From: Lingula anatina
Taxonomy: Eukaryota > Brachiopoda > Lingulata > Lingulida > Lingulidae
Assembly (NCBI RefSeq): GCF_001039355.2
Contig: NW_019774513.1
Location: 1,098,470 to 1,162,469, forward strand
DNA: 64,000 nucleotides
Direction: 5' to 3'
This document shows positions 46,701-60,700 of this stretch, in pieces. Made by a program: the position numbers and the translations under genes. The number at the start of each line of letters is the position of its first letter. The first letter of the stretch is position 1. The notes beneath the pieces are model-generated. The model was not told the DNA's origin. It did no database searches and worked only from the letters and a program-made list of their open reading frames with translations.

Positions 46701-49700
46701 TCAATTTACAGAAATGCATCATGCAAACGTGAGGTTTTGTGTCGCATGTTATCCTGTGAAATAGGATCTAGATGGTTGATTGAGATACCAGAACACCACA
46801 TATCATCTGTGTGGGAAAAGATGATAAGTACAATTGAATGGAAATACTCAGTTTATATTTATAAAATTAAATAGGTACGCAAAACTGTATGAATCAAATA
46901 GAAAATCGCATACCTCGACAGTTGATTTATTTATATTCGTTCATTTATATACATTCTAAAATAATACAACTTTATGCAAACACTCTATGCAATAATGGAA
47001 TTTAAACATGATATTGTGCTTTTCAGTAGTTTTTTGTCTTTAAGAATGTACTTGGTTTTCATGTTTTCTGCCAGACATGATGAACCAACCAGTCAAGCCT
47101 GTAGCTAGCAATTGCAAAAGGAGGGTTCTTTATCTGAAAAAGTTGACCTTTTGTCATGAAACCTTAGTTTACCTAGATAAAATTTACCCAGAATGGACCT
47201 TTTCCCAGCAAAATAGGGAGTGTTTTGGACCCTCCCCCCAGCTATGAGCCTGCAGTGATGACCACCAGAACGGGTAGTGGTGGCTCATTTGTGGTTCAAG
47301 ATTGGCCGCATTCACAACGAGTTGAGCCATTGCTCTACGACCTAAATACGCCTCCCCATGTGTCGTCCCAATGGAGCAGAGACTTAATGACTGTACCCCC
47401 ACAGGGATGATGCATGGGGAGGCATGTGAGAGGTGGGGAGACTATTAAAAGTTTAGGCGGTTTTCCTTTCATGTACGTCCGCCATATTTAGGTCATGGCT
47501 TTGTAGAGCCATGGCTCAACTCGATGTGAATGTGGCCATTGTTTTGACATGGTCATCCCAGAGTCCAGCTGGCTGTTGTTATTTCACTGTCTGAATTTCC
47601 ATTTTCAAATTGACAGTTATAGATTAATAGCAGAGTCCTCCTTCTGTGAATCACCTACAAAAAAAAGAAAAAGAAAAACACTTTCATATTTCATTACTGA
47701 TGCATAGCAGTGGCATCAACATTTGCCATGTCATGCCAGCTTCAAGTTCATACCTTGGTCATTAGGGGTCAGGCATCTGCCATCAGGTGCCATTCATTTT
47801 GCAGCATTATAGTATGGGGTAATGTTGGTTTTGTCCCAGTATGTCATAAAATAGGGATCATATCTCGATCCATCCCAAATGGTTGTGTAATTTACATAAT
47901 AAACTTTCAGTTATGAATTCCCACTTCTGATTTTGGATAAAGTAAGAATCTGGTATCCCCCCCAACTGGTTTTAACAGGGGATGTTTAAGGTTATCACGC
48001 AATATAGAGCTGCTGTATAGAACTGCTCACATGCAACAGGCAAATGTCTGTACACGCATATGAGTTGATTGCTTATGTAATTTACAGTTAATATGATCAG
48101 TGTATCCAAAATTCTGTATATTGTTTGAGATTGACTATCATCAGTTTGTCACAAAACTTATAAATAAAACATAATGTAAACTTGATGAGAATTCATCACA
48201 GAAATGAAAAATTAAGTATGGCTTTCACTGTATTTGTATTTGTGGCAAGAGAAATGGTGCTTGCTTTAATGGTCACAATTTTTTTAATTTTTGTTTTTCA
48301 GAATGACTGTATCAATCCCAACAAATTCACCTTCAATGACATGTACAATGTTTATAGACATCTAACCATTAGAAGTGATATAGATCAAATCTTTGACAAA
48401 ATGTAAGTATCATTTATTACCGAATGTAATATAACATACATATCTATTGTGGCGCCTTTCAAATTAAGCTTTGATAGACCAATCCCATATTTAATTTGAA
48501 TATAATAAACAGTTCTTATTGTAATCGAAATGGGATTCTGCTAAGGAACAGGCCAAAAAAAAAAAAAAAAGCAGTCAGTTGAATATAGATACTGAAAATG
48601 TTTATGATGTTCTGTGCAAATCAGCTTGATTACAATTACAAGTTCAGACATTATTTATACTAAATTAGCTTTGTTCTGCATAAGCTTGTGGTCTTAAAGT
48701 TGCGTGCAGTAGCTGTTAAATGAGCATTTTGAGAAAGGATGGACATACTATTAAAAAAGCCCCTGTGTCCTCTTAAAATTCATCATATTTAACTAGAAAG
48801 TCAACATTTTGTCTATATATGCTTTGTCAGGTATAAGGGACAGTTGTCCTCTTCATCTCTCTGCCATATTAATAGTTGTGTTCTTAACAATATTCACAAT
48901 TTGTTTTTGCTTTATGAACCCCACCCCCCAAAAGATGTTCTTGAAATTAAATGAGTTCTATAATATATTTTGCCTTGGTCAGTGTCACGTATCACTATTC
49001 ATATTATTCTGCAGAGGTGCCAAAAAGCGGCCCTATCTCACTCTGGAGCAGTTTATGGAACTTATCAACAAGACCCAACGAGATCCAAGACTTAATGAAG
49101 TATTATACCCATATATGTCACAGAGCCAAGTCCAAGAAATCATAGATAAATTTGAGTTCAACAGGTCTATGGCACAGAAAGGTAAATGTATCAAATTTTC
49201 CAAAACCATGAAAAATAGGGAAGTAGCTAAACCATTTGTGAATCAAAATTTTGTACTAGCATATTTGATTTTCACAACCTTTCTTTATTAAAAGCAAGCA
49301 CACTAGCCAAAGAAGAGTATGTGTGTCAGTGTAATCTGTCAAGTGCTGAGTAGATAGGGCAAAGTGATGTTTACAGCCTGACAAGCAGAATGTTGTGTAA
49401 TAATGATGATACTGGTATGTCCCAAACAGTGTTAGTCATTGAAGAAGTGCCTTGAAGCTGAGCCCAAATATGTTTTTGGCGAGATTTAATTGAAAATGTG
49501 GGCGTTATTGATATTACTTATCTAATATTTGCCACTTGTTGAGATTTATGTGTTTGTTGCTTTTCAAAGCTTTCAGAGCTTCTCAAGCTTGAAATTGAAA
49601 GTGAGCGATGGGTGATATTGTAGTTTTACTGGAGTGTGAAACTATTGTGTGCCATATCTAATTAAAGGGCAACAGCCACAGTATCTCATCTTTAATTTTA

Positions 49701-51858
49701 GAAAAATATTTTTCATAAATTCATTTATTACAATTCTTTCTAGTCTAATTTCTTGCCTTTGCTTCAATTTTTTATTGTGTAAAGTGAAATAAAATGCAAT
49801 TTTTGTTCTATTTTCCAGGTCACATTTCAAGAGATGGGTTTTTACGTTACCTCATGAGTGATGAAAACAACCTGATCCCTGACGAACGATTGGACCTCAG
49901 CATGGATATGAATAGGCCCTTGTCGCATTACTTCATTAATTCCTCACATAATACCTACCTTACAGGTAAAAGAACTTGTCAACCTGGCCCACAGAATAAT
50001 GACTAGTCTGAAAACCATATAACGCACCTTTATATAACCTTTGTGACCTTTATATAACAAAAAGAAAAATTCCCATTTTCATTAAGGCGTACCCTATGCA
50101 AAAACAAAAAACTAAGAACTTAAAAGTCAAACTGGATAATCGAGAGTTTCCGTTGCCGGTGAGATACGCAGGCTAGATTAATACGTCATCGGTTTGTGCG
50201 CACTTGTGACGTTCACCGCATTCATATACCGTCATCCCATCTAGTCTGCGGAATACAAGCGCTCCTATCTAGCCAGTGCGGAAGATTATTGAAAATAGTT
50301 ATTAAAGGTTATGTTTGCTAATTTATATGCCTTACATACTTTTTTACAATAGTTCAAGTGTACGTTCATGCAAATTTCGACTTTTTAACAGAGAGGAGCA
50401 GCTAGTTTGGGTTTATCAGGCACATAGTCGGGGGTTGATTGTGGGGTTCTTACGAACCGCCATTTTTGTCGGGAAAAATTGTGCTTTTGGGTAATATTTG
50501 TCTCCTTTTTCATAAAAAAGAATCTCCCCCTTGGAAATAGATGGCTACGGGGCCGTATATTGTTAATTATTATATTGGAATGAGCGCAACCTATGGCGCG
50601 AAGCGCCAGCATTCCGGGACATTACCGGAACGTGAAGAGAGTAGCGTGTTACTGAATACATTAGCACATACGTAACAATCTAGCCGTCGTATCCCAACTG
50701 CACCGGAAACTCTCTAATAAGTCTATGGTCAGGATATGGTGTACCTTGGTGCTTAGGAGAAAAGTATTGCACCTCCATGAAAATAACTTTTTTGCCATAT
50801 TTATATAAATAATATTAAAAAGTTAAAGTTAAAATACTCATTGTGTGAGATTTTTTTTAAAGATCACACTGATGACAACTTTTTTGCTATTATTTGAATC
50901 AATAAATTTATTTCTTAGTGGAATATTCACATCTTTCATTTTTTACATCATAAAAAGCTTAACATTGGGAGTTTCTTTTTATATAACATGGCTTTTTAAC
51001 AGAAGTTTGATGTCGTTTGCTTGTGCTCAGTGGATTTTGGCAGAATTTACATGTACATTGTCTTATCATGTCAATAATGATGGCAGAATCATTTATTTCT
51101 CACATAATCATTGAGTGGAAAGTTTAATATTTGTTGGTATATTTATTGTTGAGAACTTAATTGAAAATCTTTATCTGGACTTACAAAGTCATTTACTGTC
51201 TGCATGGTAAGATGGCAACAAATTGATATCATTTCGGTGATGGATTTTTTTTGTGCTTAGTATTTTTCCCAACAGTTACATGTTTGAGATTGCTATTTGG
51301 TCTCCTATGTAATTAACACATTGGGTCGAAATCAGAAGACATGATGAAATATAATATCTGCATTTTATGACTGTCACAACTTCAAGAAAAGATTTAGCAG
51401 CATTTTTCCTGTTGTAACAGCCGAACTCTATAGGTGAATGGCCCAGTGATGATCTTTACTAGTGAGATTGGTCACTGAAATGATTATCTCGGTGGACCGC
51501 TGGATAATGGTTTAATTAAGGAAGTGATTTGTGAAAGATAAGATAACAAAATAATGAGGTGCTAAGCCTGTAATTTGAGGTGTGAGAAGCGTAGGCAGTT
51601 CATTTTGATAATTCCGGACAAAATTGCGTTTGAGCATATATCCTCGTGTATACGTGTATGTGGATATGAGATTCTGGGAGTTGCAATAACAAACTGCAGA
51701 GTATGTCTTCAAAGTATTGTCAATTTGCAATGATAAACCAACCGTGATATGTGATGTCAGCCCAAATATATTTTACTGACTATTCTATGCTTCTTGCAGT
51801 TTGCAAAAATATTAAAAATTGGAAAGCAGAAAAAAAACAAGCAAATATACACACACTT

Positions 51859-51901
<43 letters not shown>

Positions 51902-54701
51902 TGAACACACACACACATCAAGTTTAAATCTCCAAATTAAACATTGAGCCTGTTGCATGTTTCATTGTCTTTATTTCTGCTTTTTTTATCCAAAAATAAA
52001 CTGACAGTTTAACATTCATTTGCACTTTTGCATTATATAAGATTACTTGCAGTAGACTCGTAAATTCTGAAACCTTTTTCTGTTGATTCAGAATTAATCG
52101 TCCACTTTCTTTTTTTATCCAGAAAATCAGCTGACGGGGAAATCCTCTGTAGAAATGTACAGACAGGTTCTGCTGAGTGGGTGTCGCTGTATAGAACTGG
52201 ATTGCTGGGATGGAAAGGGTGCCGATGAAGAACCTATGATAACTCATGGATATACCATGTGCACTGAAATCTCCTTCAAGGTAATACTGTCAGGTAACCA
52301 GGAAATTCCTGTGGCATAAAATAGTTGTGTTGAAAGCATTATTGAACCAGATTAATTGAATGGTTTTAACAAATACAATTTTAGCATGGATATTATATTC
52401 TAATTTTGACATTTATATACATATATAAATTTAACTGATATGCTAGTTAATGTTTTTCCTTTGAACCTTTTCACATGCTATTTTAAATAGGATATAAAAC
52501 CTTCTAACAGTTTATGTTGCTCATGTGATATGTCTTATAACACATATATTTAATAACCTTTTAGTGATAGTCATCAGTTACTTTGGCATGAAAAAAGTGG
52601 TTTTACGCCTAAATTTTGCCCTTGTGACAAGAACATCATCAGGCTGAATGCCCACTAGAATGTTGTTAAATAAAATTGGTTGGAAGCATGAGCAATCTTA
52701 TTGATAACACAGATATAATAATTTGAAAGTGACTTCTGTTTTTTGAAGATCTCAACTTTCTGAAGAGTTCTGGTTTCTAGTCTTTCACAAGCAGTCTCCA
52801 TTTAATGCTGATGAGGATTTGTTAAGAACAAATTCAATCTATAAAGTTTGATAAAATATGGCCAATTTATAATCAGTTTTGTGAAAAAATACTTATTTGG
52901 TGAATTTGTTATAGGATATATCATGACTAATGTCTGCTTCAATTTTACATTATTTTTGTAGGAAGTCATTGAAGCAATAGCAGAAAGTGCATTTAAAACA
53001 TCAGAATACCCTGTGATCTTATCTTTTGAGAACCATTGCACGTAAGTTGAAAACAGAAACCTGCTAATCATGTTTTCAACAACAGTATCAACAACAACAA
53101 CAACAACAACAACAAAAGCATTCCAGGTCAAATAAATTGATTTGGAATTTAAGTGTCTAAATTTTTTCATGGAAAGGATAAGAAGTTCCGCTGTTTCTCA
53201 TACATCATCAATTTATTTAGACTATTTGCTTGGTGACCCCAAAATTTTAATATTTTGATTTTATTTATACATCAATGCCTACCTGGCTATTCTTCCCTAT
53301 TGGTTAACTTCAAAGCCATGGTTTGAGCAGATATATGTAGGTTCTTTGAACTGATTGAACAAATACACAATGAGACATTGGCATAATGCTTTATTATTAT
53401 TATTATTATTTATTTTATAGACGAAAATGCATAGACGTAAAATATTATGTACTCATTAAACACGAAGCTTCATCCCTTTGTATCAAGATAAAATTATAGA
53501 TAGAAACAGGCATTTTATATTCAGCAGGGGCAGATCCAGATATATTTTCTGACAGTCTTCCAAATTGTCTTTGTTGATCCATCCTCCGTTCTTGACCGTC
53601 TTCCGACAGAAAAAATAGATACCTGTCAATGTAAACTTGAAAATCTGACCGTCTTCCGAAAGACCCAGAAGACGGCCTAAATCCGCCCCTGTTCAGGCAG
53701 CTGATGAGTATTGCTTCACGGAGCAATTAGGCATAGATATGTGATGTATACTTTGTATATGAAATCACATCTTTATTTTTTTGATGAAGCCCTGCTAGTT
53801 AAAATATTTATGGTTTCAACTTCAGTAATGAAAAAGAAGGGCAAGAAATGGAAGCTCAGTATAATCACTGGGGTGTTACTGTTGATCTCCCATGTTTGAT
53901 ATACTATATTATGAAAAAGGATATTGATTTTGAAAAGGGCACAAGCCTGTTGATTCAGTAATTGGTACATGATGGCAAGTATACAGCAATTATCGCAAAA
54001 TATAGATGAAGTTTGCCACACTGAAATGGATTAGATCTATATTGAAGTTGACAGCTCGATTCACCTTATCAAATGAGACCTGTATTATTACATAGCTTAC
54101 ATCTACATCTAACATATCTCTGGTCTAGATATTAATATTAATATTGCACCCTCCTTGGTCACTTGTGTGACAATAGTAATTTCATCTATACTTAGAGATT
54201 TGTAGTTAAAAGTGCTAATCATTTTCGTGAACTAAAAAAAAACACTCAGCACAGACCTTAGCCAAGGTAGTTGTAATGTCATTATGAGTTAATTAATCAT
54301 TTGGATTGTCACCAAAATCTTACTGATTGTAAATGTGCCCATTTCTGATCTATCTGAAAAATTTTATCAAGATCCATCCTTAAATTTTTGAATTAGGCTA
54401 GCTGTTTACTGATGATCCAACAAAGGCAAAAGCATTTCCTCTCTGGCAGAGATAATGAAGTCTTAGGGCATTTTCACATCTCTTAGTTTCATCTAGGTGA
54501 ACATTACCTTCTGACAAATAATGCACAGGGATTTTCTGCCCACAATGTACTAACACAAGTATCGTGTTAATTTACTTCTCACCACATACAGTACTCTCAT
54601 TTCATGTTCATTCCACATCAGCATATGGAACTCTGTGCTCTCTCATTGATTAAATATTTATATTGCAATTAGAATAGCCATATAAATATGACACACACAC
54701 G

Positions 54702-54746
<45 letters not shown>

Positions 54747-57700
54747 TTTTTTTACTCTAAGTATTAGCTGGTTTGTACATTTTACTTAACCCAAAAAGGC
54801 AATGTTGTACTCTTGTTTTCTTCCAGAAATATTGTGCTACTAATTTTTTGCCACTTACATTGTGATCTTGGTAAAATGTTATCTCTCAAAGTTTTTATTA
54901 ACAATGTACTTAGATCATAGCAAATACTATGCCCATCAGTGTTACATGAGAGGCATTATTATTATTATTGAAATTTGAAATGCCATTTTTTAAGTGGCAC
55001 CTTCAACATGTTGCCAACAAATTAGAAAGTGATGAAATAAAAAACATTCAGTTTTGACTTTTGGATATTTCAAACTAAGAAAGGAAACCATAATATGGGA
55101 AAATTATATTACATATACATGCACTCATACAATGTATGAGATAAATGCATATACATACACTGATATTCTTAATGGAAAAATTTAACGTGCAATTCTGAAC
55201 AGCATGTGCCCACTGGTGCTACTTATTTAGGGGCATGTACAGGGAGGGCACTTTCTCTATATAGATGTGGGATCATGAACTTAAGTGCTCTTCACCTGGT
55301 TTCACTTATCTGACACATTAACTGTACTTTTTTCACTAAAACCTTTATTCACCTTACAAGTTTTAGAAGAGTCATGTATAGTTCATAGCACCATAAAATA
55401 CTTGAGCAGGTGTTGCAAATCTCAAACACCATGCAGTGGAGTATTTGCAACCATTTATCTCCAGGGATTTTGTTGAGCAGACAATAAGATGGCTGCATAT
55501 GTTGTCCCAGAAAGAGAGGTGCTAAGTTCATATAATATTGTTCTAAAGACACTTTACATTTAATATTATATATTTACATTTTACACATTTTATGGTATTC
55601 AAATGTTTTATTTCCTTTTGACCCTAAGACTTTTTTTCTGTTCCTCTTTTCTGTCAACTAGACTCAAACAGCAGGCCAAGATGGCTGCTTACTGTCGCAG
55701 TATATTTGGTGATATGCTAGTAACAGAGCCCCTAGAAGGGTATCCGGTAAGTATTGAGGACTTGTCTGTGAATATAATTTTTTAAGGCAATTTTTTTCTC
55801 AAAGAAAAGAATATGGCAAATCAAAATTTCATGTGGTCACTCTTATTTTATGTGTAATTTTTAATAAAAAATGTTTAAAACATGTTTGGTGAAACATTTG
55901 CACTTATCATCTATTTTACAAAAAAGGGAAAGCATAAGATCTATAATTTTCCACATGTCTGAGTATTTTACAGGTTATGGGCCAGTACTTGCATTAGTCC
56001 AGATAAGAGAATATTAACTATTCTTCTTTTTAGTTGAAGCCTGATTCCTCTCTCCCTTCACCTGAGATGCTGAAGAGAAAGATTCTAGTGAAAAATAAGA
56101 AGAAACATAAAGGTGCGCCAAACATGTCCTTTTGTTTTCTGAAATAATTATGTAATAGATATAGAACAAGTTGCAGAGCTTTATCTGATGTAGAGAAAAT
56201 AATTGGAGAGGCAAATATTTCACAGTAGGAGCTCATCATATTAAAATTTTTACTGGCTTTGCTCCATTGCTCCAGTTGTTTCTAAAGCTACTTATCTCTT
56301 TTTCTCTGAATACTAAGCACTTTTTGACCCTTCCTCTAGTGGCTTGATTCACTTTTTGACCATCATTGCACAAAACACAATGAAAACAAATATATATTTC
56401 ACAATGTTAAATCAGTAGAAAACAGTAAAAGAATGAAGAATGTTTTATCAGAGATAATGAGAACAACTGCACAATTTCTTAATATTTAATATCATATCTC
56501 TGCACATTTCAGTAGCTGCTGCAAGTATTTAACAGAATATGCTCCAAGTGAGCTGAATGCAGTAGTGGTGCATGTTGATTGTGAAATACTGAGGCATTTG
56601 AGTTCAGTATCCAGTAAAACTGTACAGCTGACATGAAATTAAATGACATGTNTATCCCGCAGGGACGACGTGTGGGGAGGCGTGTGAGAGGCGGAGAGAC
56701 TATTAAAAGATTAGGCGGTTTTTCTTTCATGTACGTCCGCCATTTTTAGGTCACCGGCTTTGTAAAGCCTGGCTTAATTCGTTGAGAATGCGCTCTTATT
56801 TATTTTTTTTTTGTTGAGCTGCATGAAAATTGGAAATATATTAATTGAGGCACTTGAAAGGAATGTGTACAATTTCATGAAAAAAGGCCAACTCCATATT
56901 GAATCACAGTATTGTTATGCATGTGCTTAAAATATTTTTGTTTTTATTTTTCAATTTCCTTTACAAATTTCTGCAGTTTCTGTTGTTCTTTTCAAGGTTG
57001 TGCTGCCTCATTTAGCTTTAATACGCGTGTCTGCTTATGAAGAGACAGGCCGCATGATTGGCCACAGAATACTCCCAATAGAAGGCCTGAGACCAGGTAT
57101 GATATGATTTGACCTTTATTATAATTTTTATTATTATTTAATTCGCAAAATGGTATATGCAGCATTTTTATGATATCCTAAATCTTTGATGTCCAGTCTG
57201 ATGAAATACTGCACAGGTGCCTTAACTGGAGAGACATGGCTAATAATTCAGAATGGTGTGGAATACTACTTGAACTGATGTTGACCAAATTTTGAGTCTA
57301 AAATTACTTGCTAGTTTTTCATTGTCCATGTTACCTGTAGTACATAATGTAAGAGGGTGAGAGTGATTGTGCTGTTTTAAAGCATCATGTAATAGTGCTT
57401 CAAAATTGGCTCAAAAATTATTTGGTGCACTATTTTCTGCATCTTAATGTCTGAACATTTGTCAGCTTTGCTGCCTTGTTTCCGGTATGGTGTCTGTATA
57501 TTTGTCAGCTTTGCTGTCTAGTTCTAAATCCTTGTCATAAAAGTTTTTAGGAGTATTATCATTGACTCTTATGAAACAATTTTCCTAAAAATGTGACAAA
57601 CAATGAAAATACCAGTAGACTGGTTGTATTTTAATGTTACTAACTTACTACTAATGTGCATTTTGCCCACAATGTTGTATGAGTTGGACATTGCATTTGA

Positions 57701-60700
57701 ATTCATCTCCAAATCAATTTTGAAATTAAATTAATTTTTTTTAGGTTATCGTCACATTCCATTGCGAAATGCTCTGAACCAACCACTGAATCTCCCCACA
57801 CTTTTTGTTCATCTCTCTGTAAAAGATTATGTACCTGATGCCTTTGAAGGTAGGTGACATTTTTTTAAATAATTAAGCCTGTAGTTTTGTTATTATTTTG
57901 TTTTTTAAGTGGCTTGTAATGATATGACACTGATGATCTTTTTTTTTACAAAGTCGTGTATGTTCCCCCACCATGTTTTTTTTTTATCAGTATTAGATCA
58001 TAAAGATTTGCATTAGTTTATACAATATACCAAGTGTTAACAAGTCTTTAACAACACTGGTTTTCAACATTTCCGTTAACTTTATATATTACCTCCAGTT
58101 TTAACATGTCTTTAACTATATACATTGTATGTTCTTTACCAGCATTATATAATACTTTTATATATTATCTCCGGTAGCACGAAGACCTTAATTGTGTATT
58201 CTCTCTATCAGTGTTACATAGTCAAGTACTTCACTTTGCTTATACATTATATCTAGTAGAAACAAGTCTTTCACCAGTCTGTTTTTTCAGTGTTACAGTC
58301 GTAGTCTGTTTCGTTCTGTAAATATTATTGTTGCTATACCTATTCCACTGTACATATATACTGTAAATGTCTTTGTGTTGGTGTGTTTGAGGGTCAATGA
58401 GTGAGATATTTAATTAGTTCTTTATCAAATTGCACTTATTTTATTTTGGAGATATGGAATAAAAAAAAGTATTTTTATGTATCCAAATGAGCAATATGTG
58501 TATGTTTTGCAATGTTTTTAATATTGACCTGTAAACATGTTTATGTTTTTCAAATGCTTTGATATGCCTATAGACTGTAATTTGACAATATTGACTCCTA
58601 AATATGCCTGTGCATTGCAATATGTCATAATACCTGCCTGAAATAGGCTTATGTACTACACTGTTATACATTTAATACATGCCTGTATATAATAAATGAA
58701 CATGTAAAAAAAATGTTTTAAATGTGACTTCAGAAAGAACAGAAGGTTGGATCACATATCATTATGGTTTTAACTTTAAAGAACTCCTTGGAACATGTGT
58801 AAATGGAAGCAGCTTAACAGATAATATGTATGCTTTCAGACTAGTTTCACAATAATTTTTAACCAAAAGTTGGTTTTAACTGAATTCATTGCAGGAGAAG
58901 TTGCAGTTTTCAAAAGAAAAAAAAAAAAAAAAGAATAACTATTTCACTTAAACTTAATATGTATGTGTATTGGTGCCTATTTTCTTCTGTTTATAAGACT
59001 GACACAACATTTCATTGGGTCTAAGTAGACGAGATTTTGGTCTAAAAATTAAGCCAGTTTTTGGACTAAATTTCATTTGAATTACCTTTTGTCAAAATAG
59101 ACACAAACTTTGGTTTTTAAAGTTCAGACCAACTTTCAGTTTTAAGTTCTTTTGTGAGCAGGTTCCTGGTTCTTTGCATCATAATGACCTGGATTTTTCA
59201 AGGTCTAGATTGTTAAAAAAAAAAAGTCTGCTTCAGCTCTCCTAATGAGTCACGGAAACTAGACACATGAGTAGATCTACATGTGAGATGAAAAAACAAT
59301 ATATTTACCAGACTACTTACCAGGCGCCGTTTCTATTTACGGGTCTGGAAAATTTTGTTATGTAATTTTCTAGTTTTCTTATATGGTCAGGACATTGGGT
59401 AATTGATTATTACTTTGGGGTGTTGATTACCTATTATTGTTTCAGACTGAATTGTCTGAATCAGAAACAGGTGTGCAATTAAATCCTCATAAGTCAAAAG
59501 AATAGGTAGGCTTACACCCATATGGCAGAGTAGTACAGAAGAAAAGAGAAAATTTTATACTTGAATTTTATCAGTTTATTTGTCAGTTGGTCTGTTTGCT
59601 GCTATATCTAGATCTTCTGTGACCAAGGCATGTGCTGCTGTCTCCCAGTGACAGACTCATGCCACTACGTATACATGATGAGCTACATGCACCTTGTGTA
59701 TGCTTCATGTTTAGAAACATATATAACATCAAAATCAGTGGAATGTGAAATCGGTGAATTTTCCTGTGTAACCAGGTTCAGCTTGCAGAGTCCGTGCAGT
59801 CTGTAACCAGTGTAGAACCACAAATCTATACCTGGATCTGCTTTGGAGCATGTTCCTGACATGGTTACTCTCTGACCAGGGTGCATATACTGATAAACAG
59901 TAATGAGCGAGAGAAGATAGGCAATAGCCATGGGGCAATAAAATGTATGATTGGATGGAACTTAGACTTATGCCCATTTTCTATTGGTTGATTGGGAAGC
60001 CCTGGCTTAAAGGCGTGGACTAATTAGTTAAATGCTGACAGATGGGGGCTAGGCCACTCCTAAGATTTCTGCAACCCTAAAACTATTCTGACTCGTTCTC
60101 TGAGTGAAAACTGCTGTGCAACAACACAGACAAGCAGAACCTGACTCACAATTTTTAATGCATTATCCAAAATTTTAATAATTGTCCAATAAAAGAGCAA
60201 AGTTCACTCTGCCTTTTGTGGGAAAGAAACCTTTTTTTATCATGCCATTAATGTTATTGGTTTGGGATGGAGCCTGGCAACTTTGAAAAGCATTGTGTAA
60301 ATGATTTAGCATTGTCTTATAAGTAATTCATACAAGTATAATCTTACAGAGAACGTGTTAAATCCAACAATAAAGCTGCTTTTAGTGATAAATATAGTTG
60401 CCAAGCTCATGATTACCAGATAATGTGTTGCCTAGCAATTTGTGTACCATGGTAACAGATCTCTTCAATCCAAAAGCATGCTGTGATGAGGAGTGATTAT
60501 TAAGTCTGCTGATTTGTTTGTTAACCGTGATGAACTCTTTCATGACAAAGCAGATTACTTTGTCATTTGATAGTTGTGGTGTTGGAAATGAGAAGTTGTT
60601 TATTGTTCTGTTGAAAAAAGAAACTGTGTTGTTTTTCTTTTCTAAATTTTGGAACATGACAGATAACATGGCCATATGCCACAAGTTTTGTTGACAGAAC

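Larger units (their letters stand above)
49966..52122 (+). other. PLC beta intron 9 with a TIR transposon
   Basis: Holds the element at about 50142-50714 and an (AC)n tract at 51861-51898. No other feature. Confidence 0.6.
53042..55661 (+). other. PLC beta intron 11
   Basis: Contains (CAA)n at about 53089-53116, (TTA)n near 53391-53410, the small element at 53525-53691 and (AC)n at about 54691-54744. No coding similarity. Confidence 0.6.

Noticed and set aside
56034..57849. PLC beta as a genuine pseudogene or catalytically dead paralogue
   Set aside because: All other exons are intact, with catalytic residues and phases preserved, and an assembly N lies where exons are missing.
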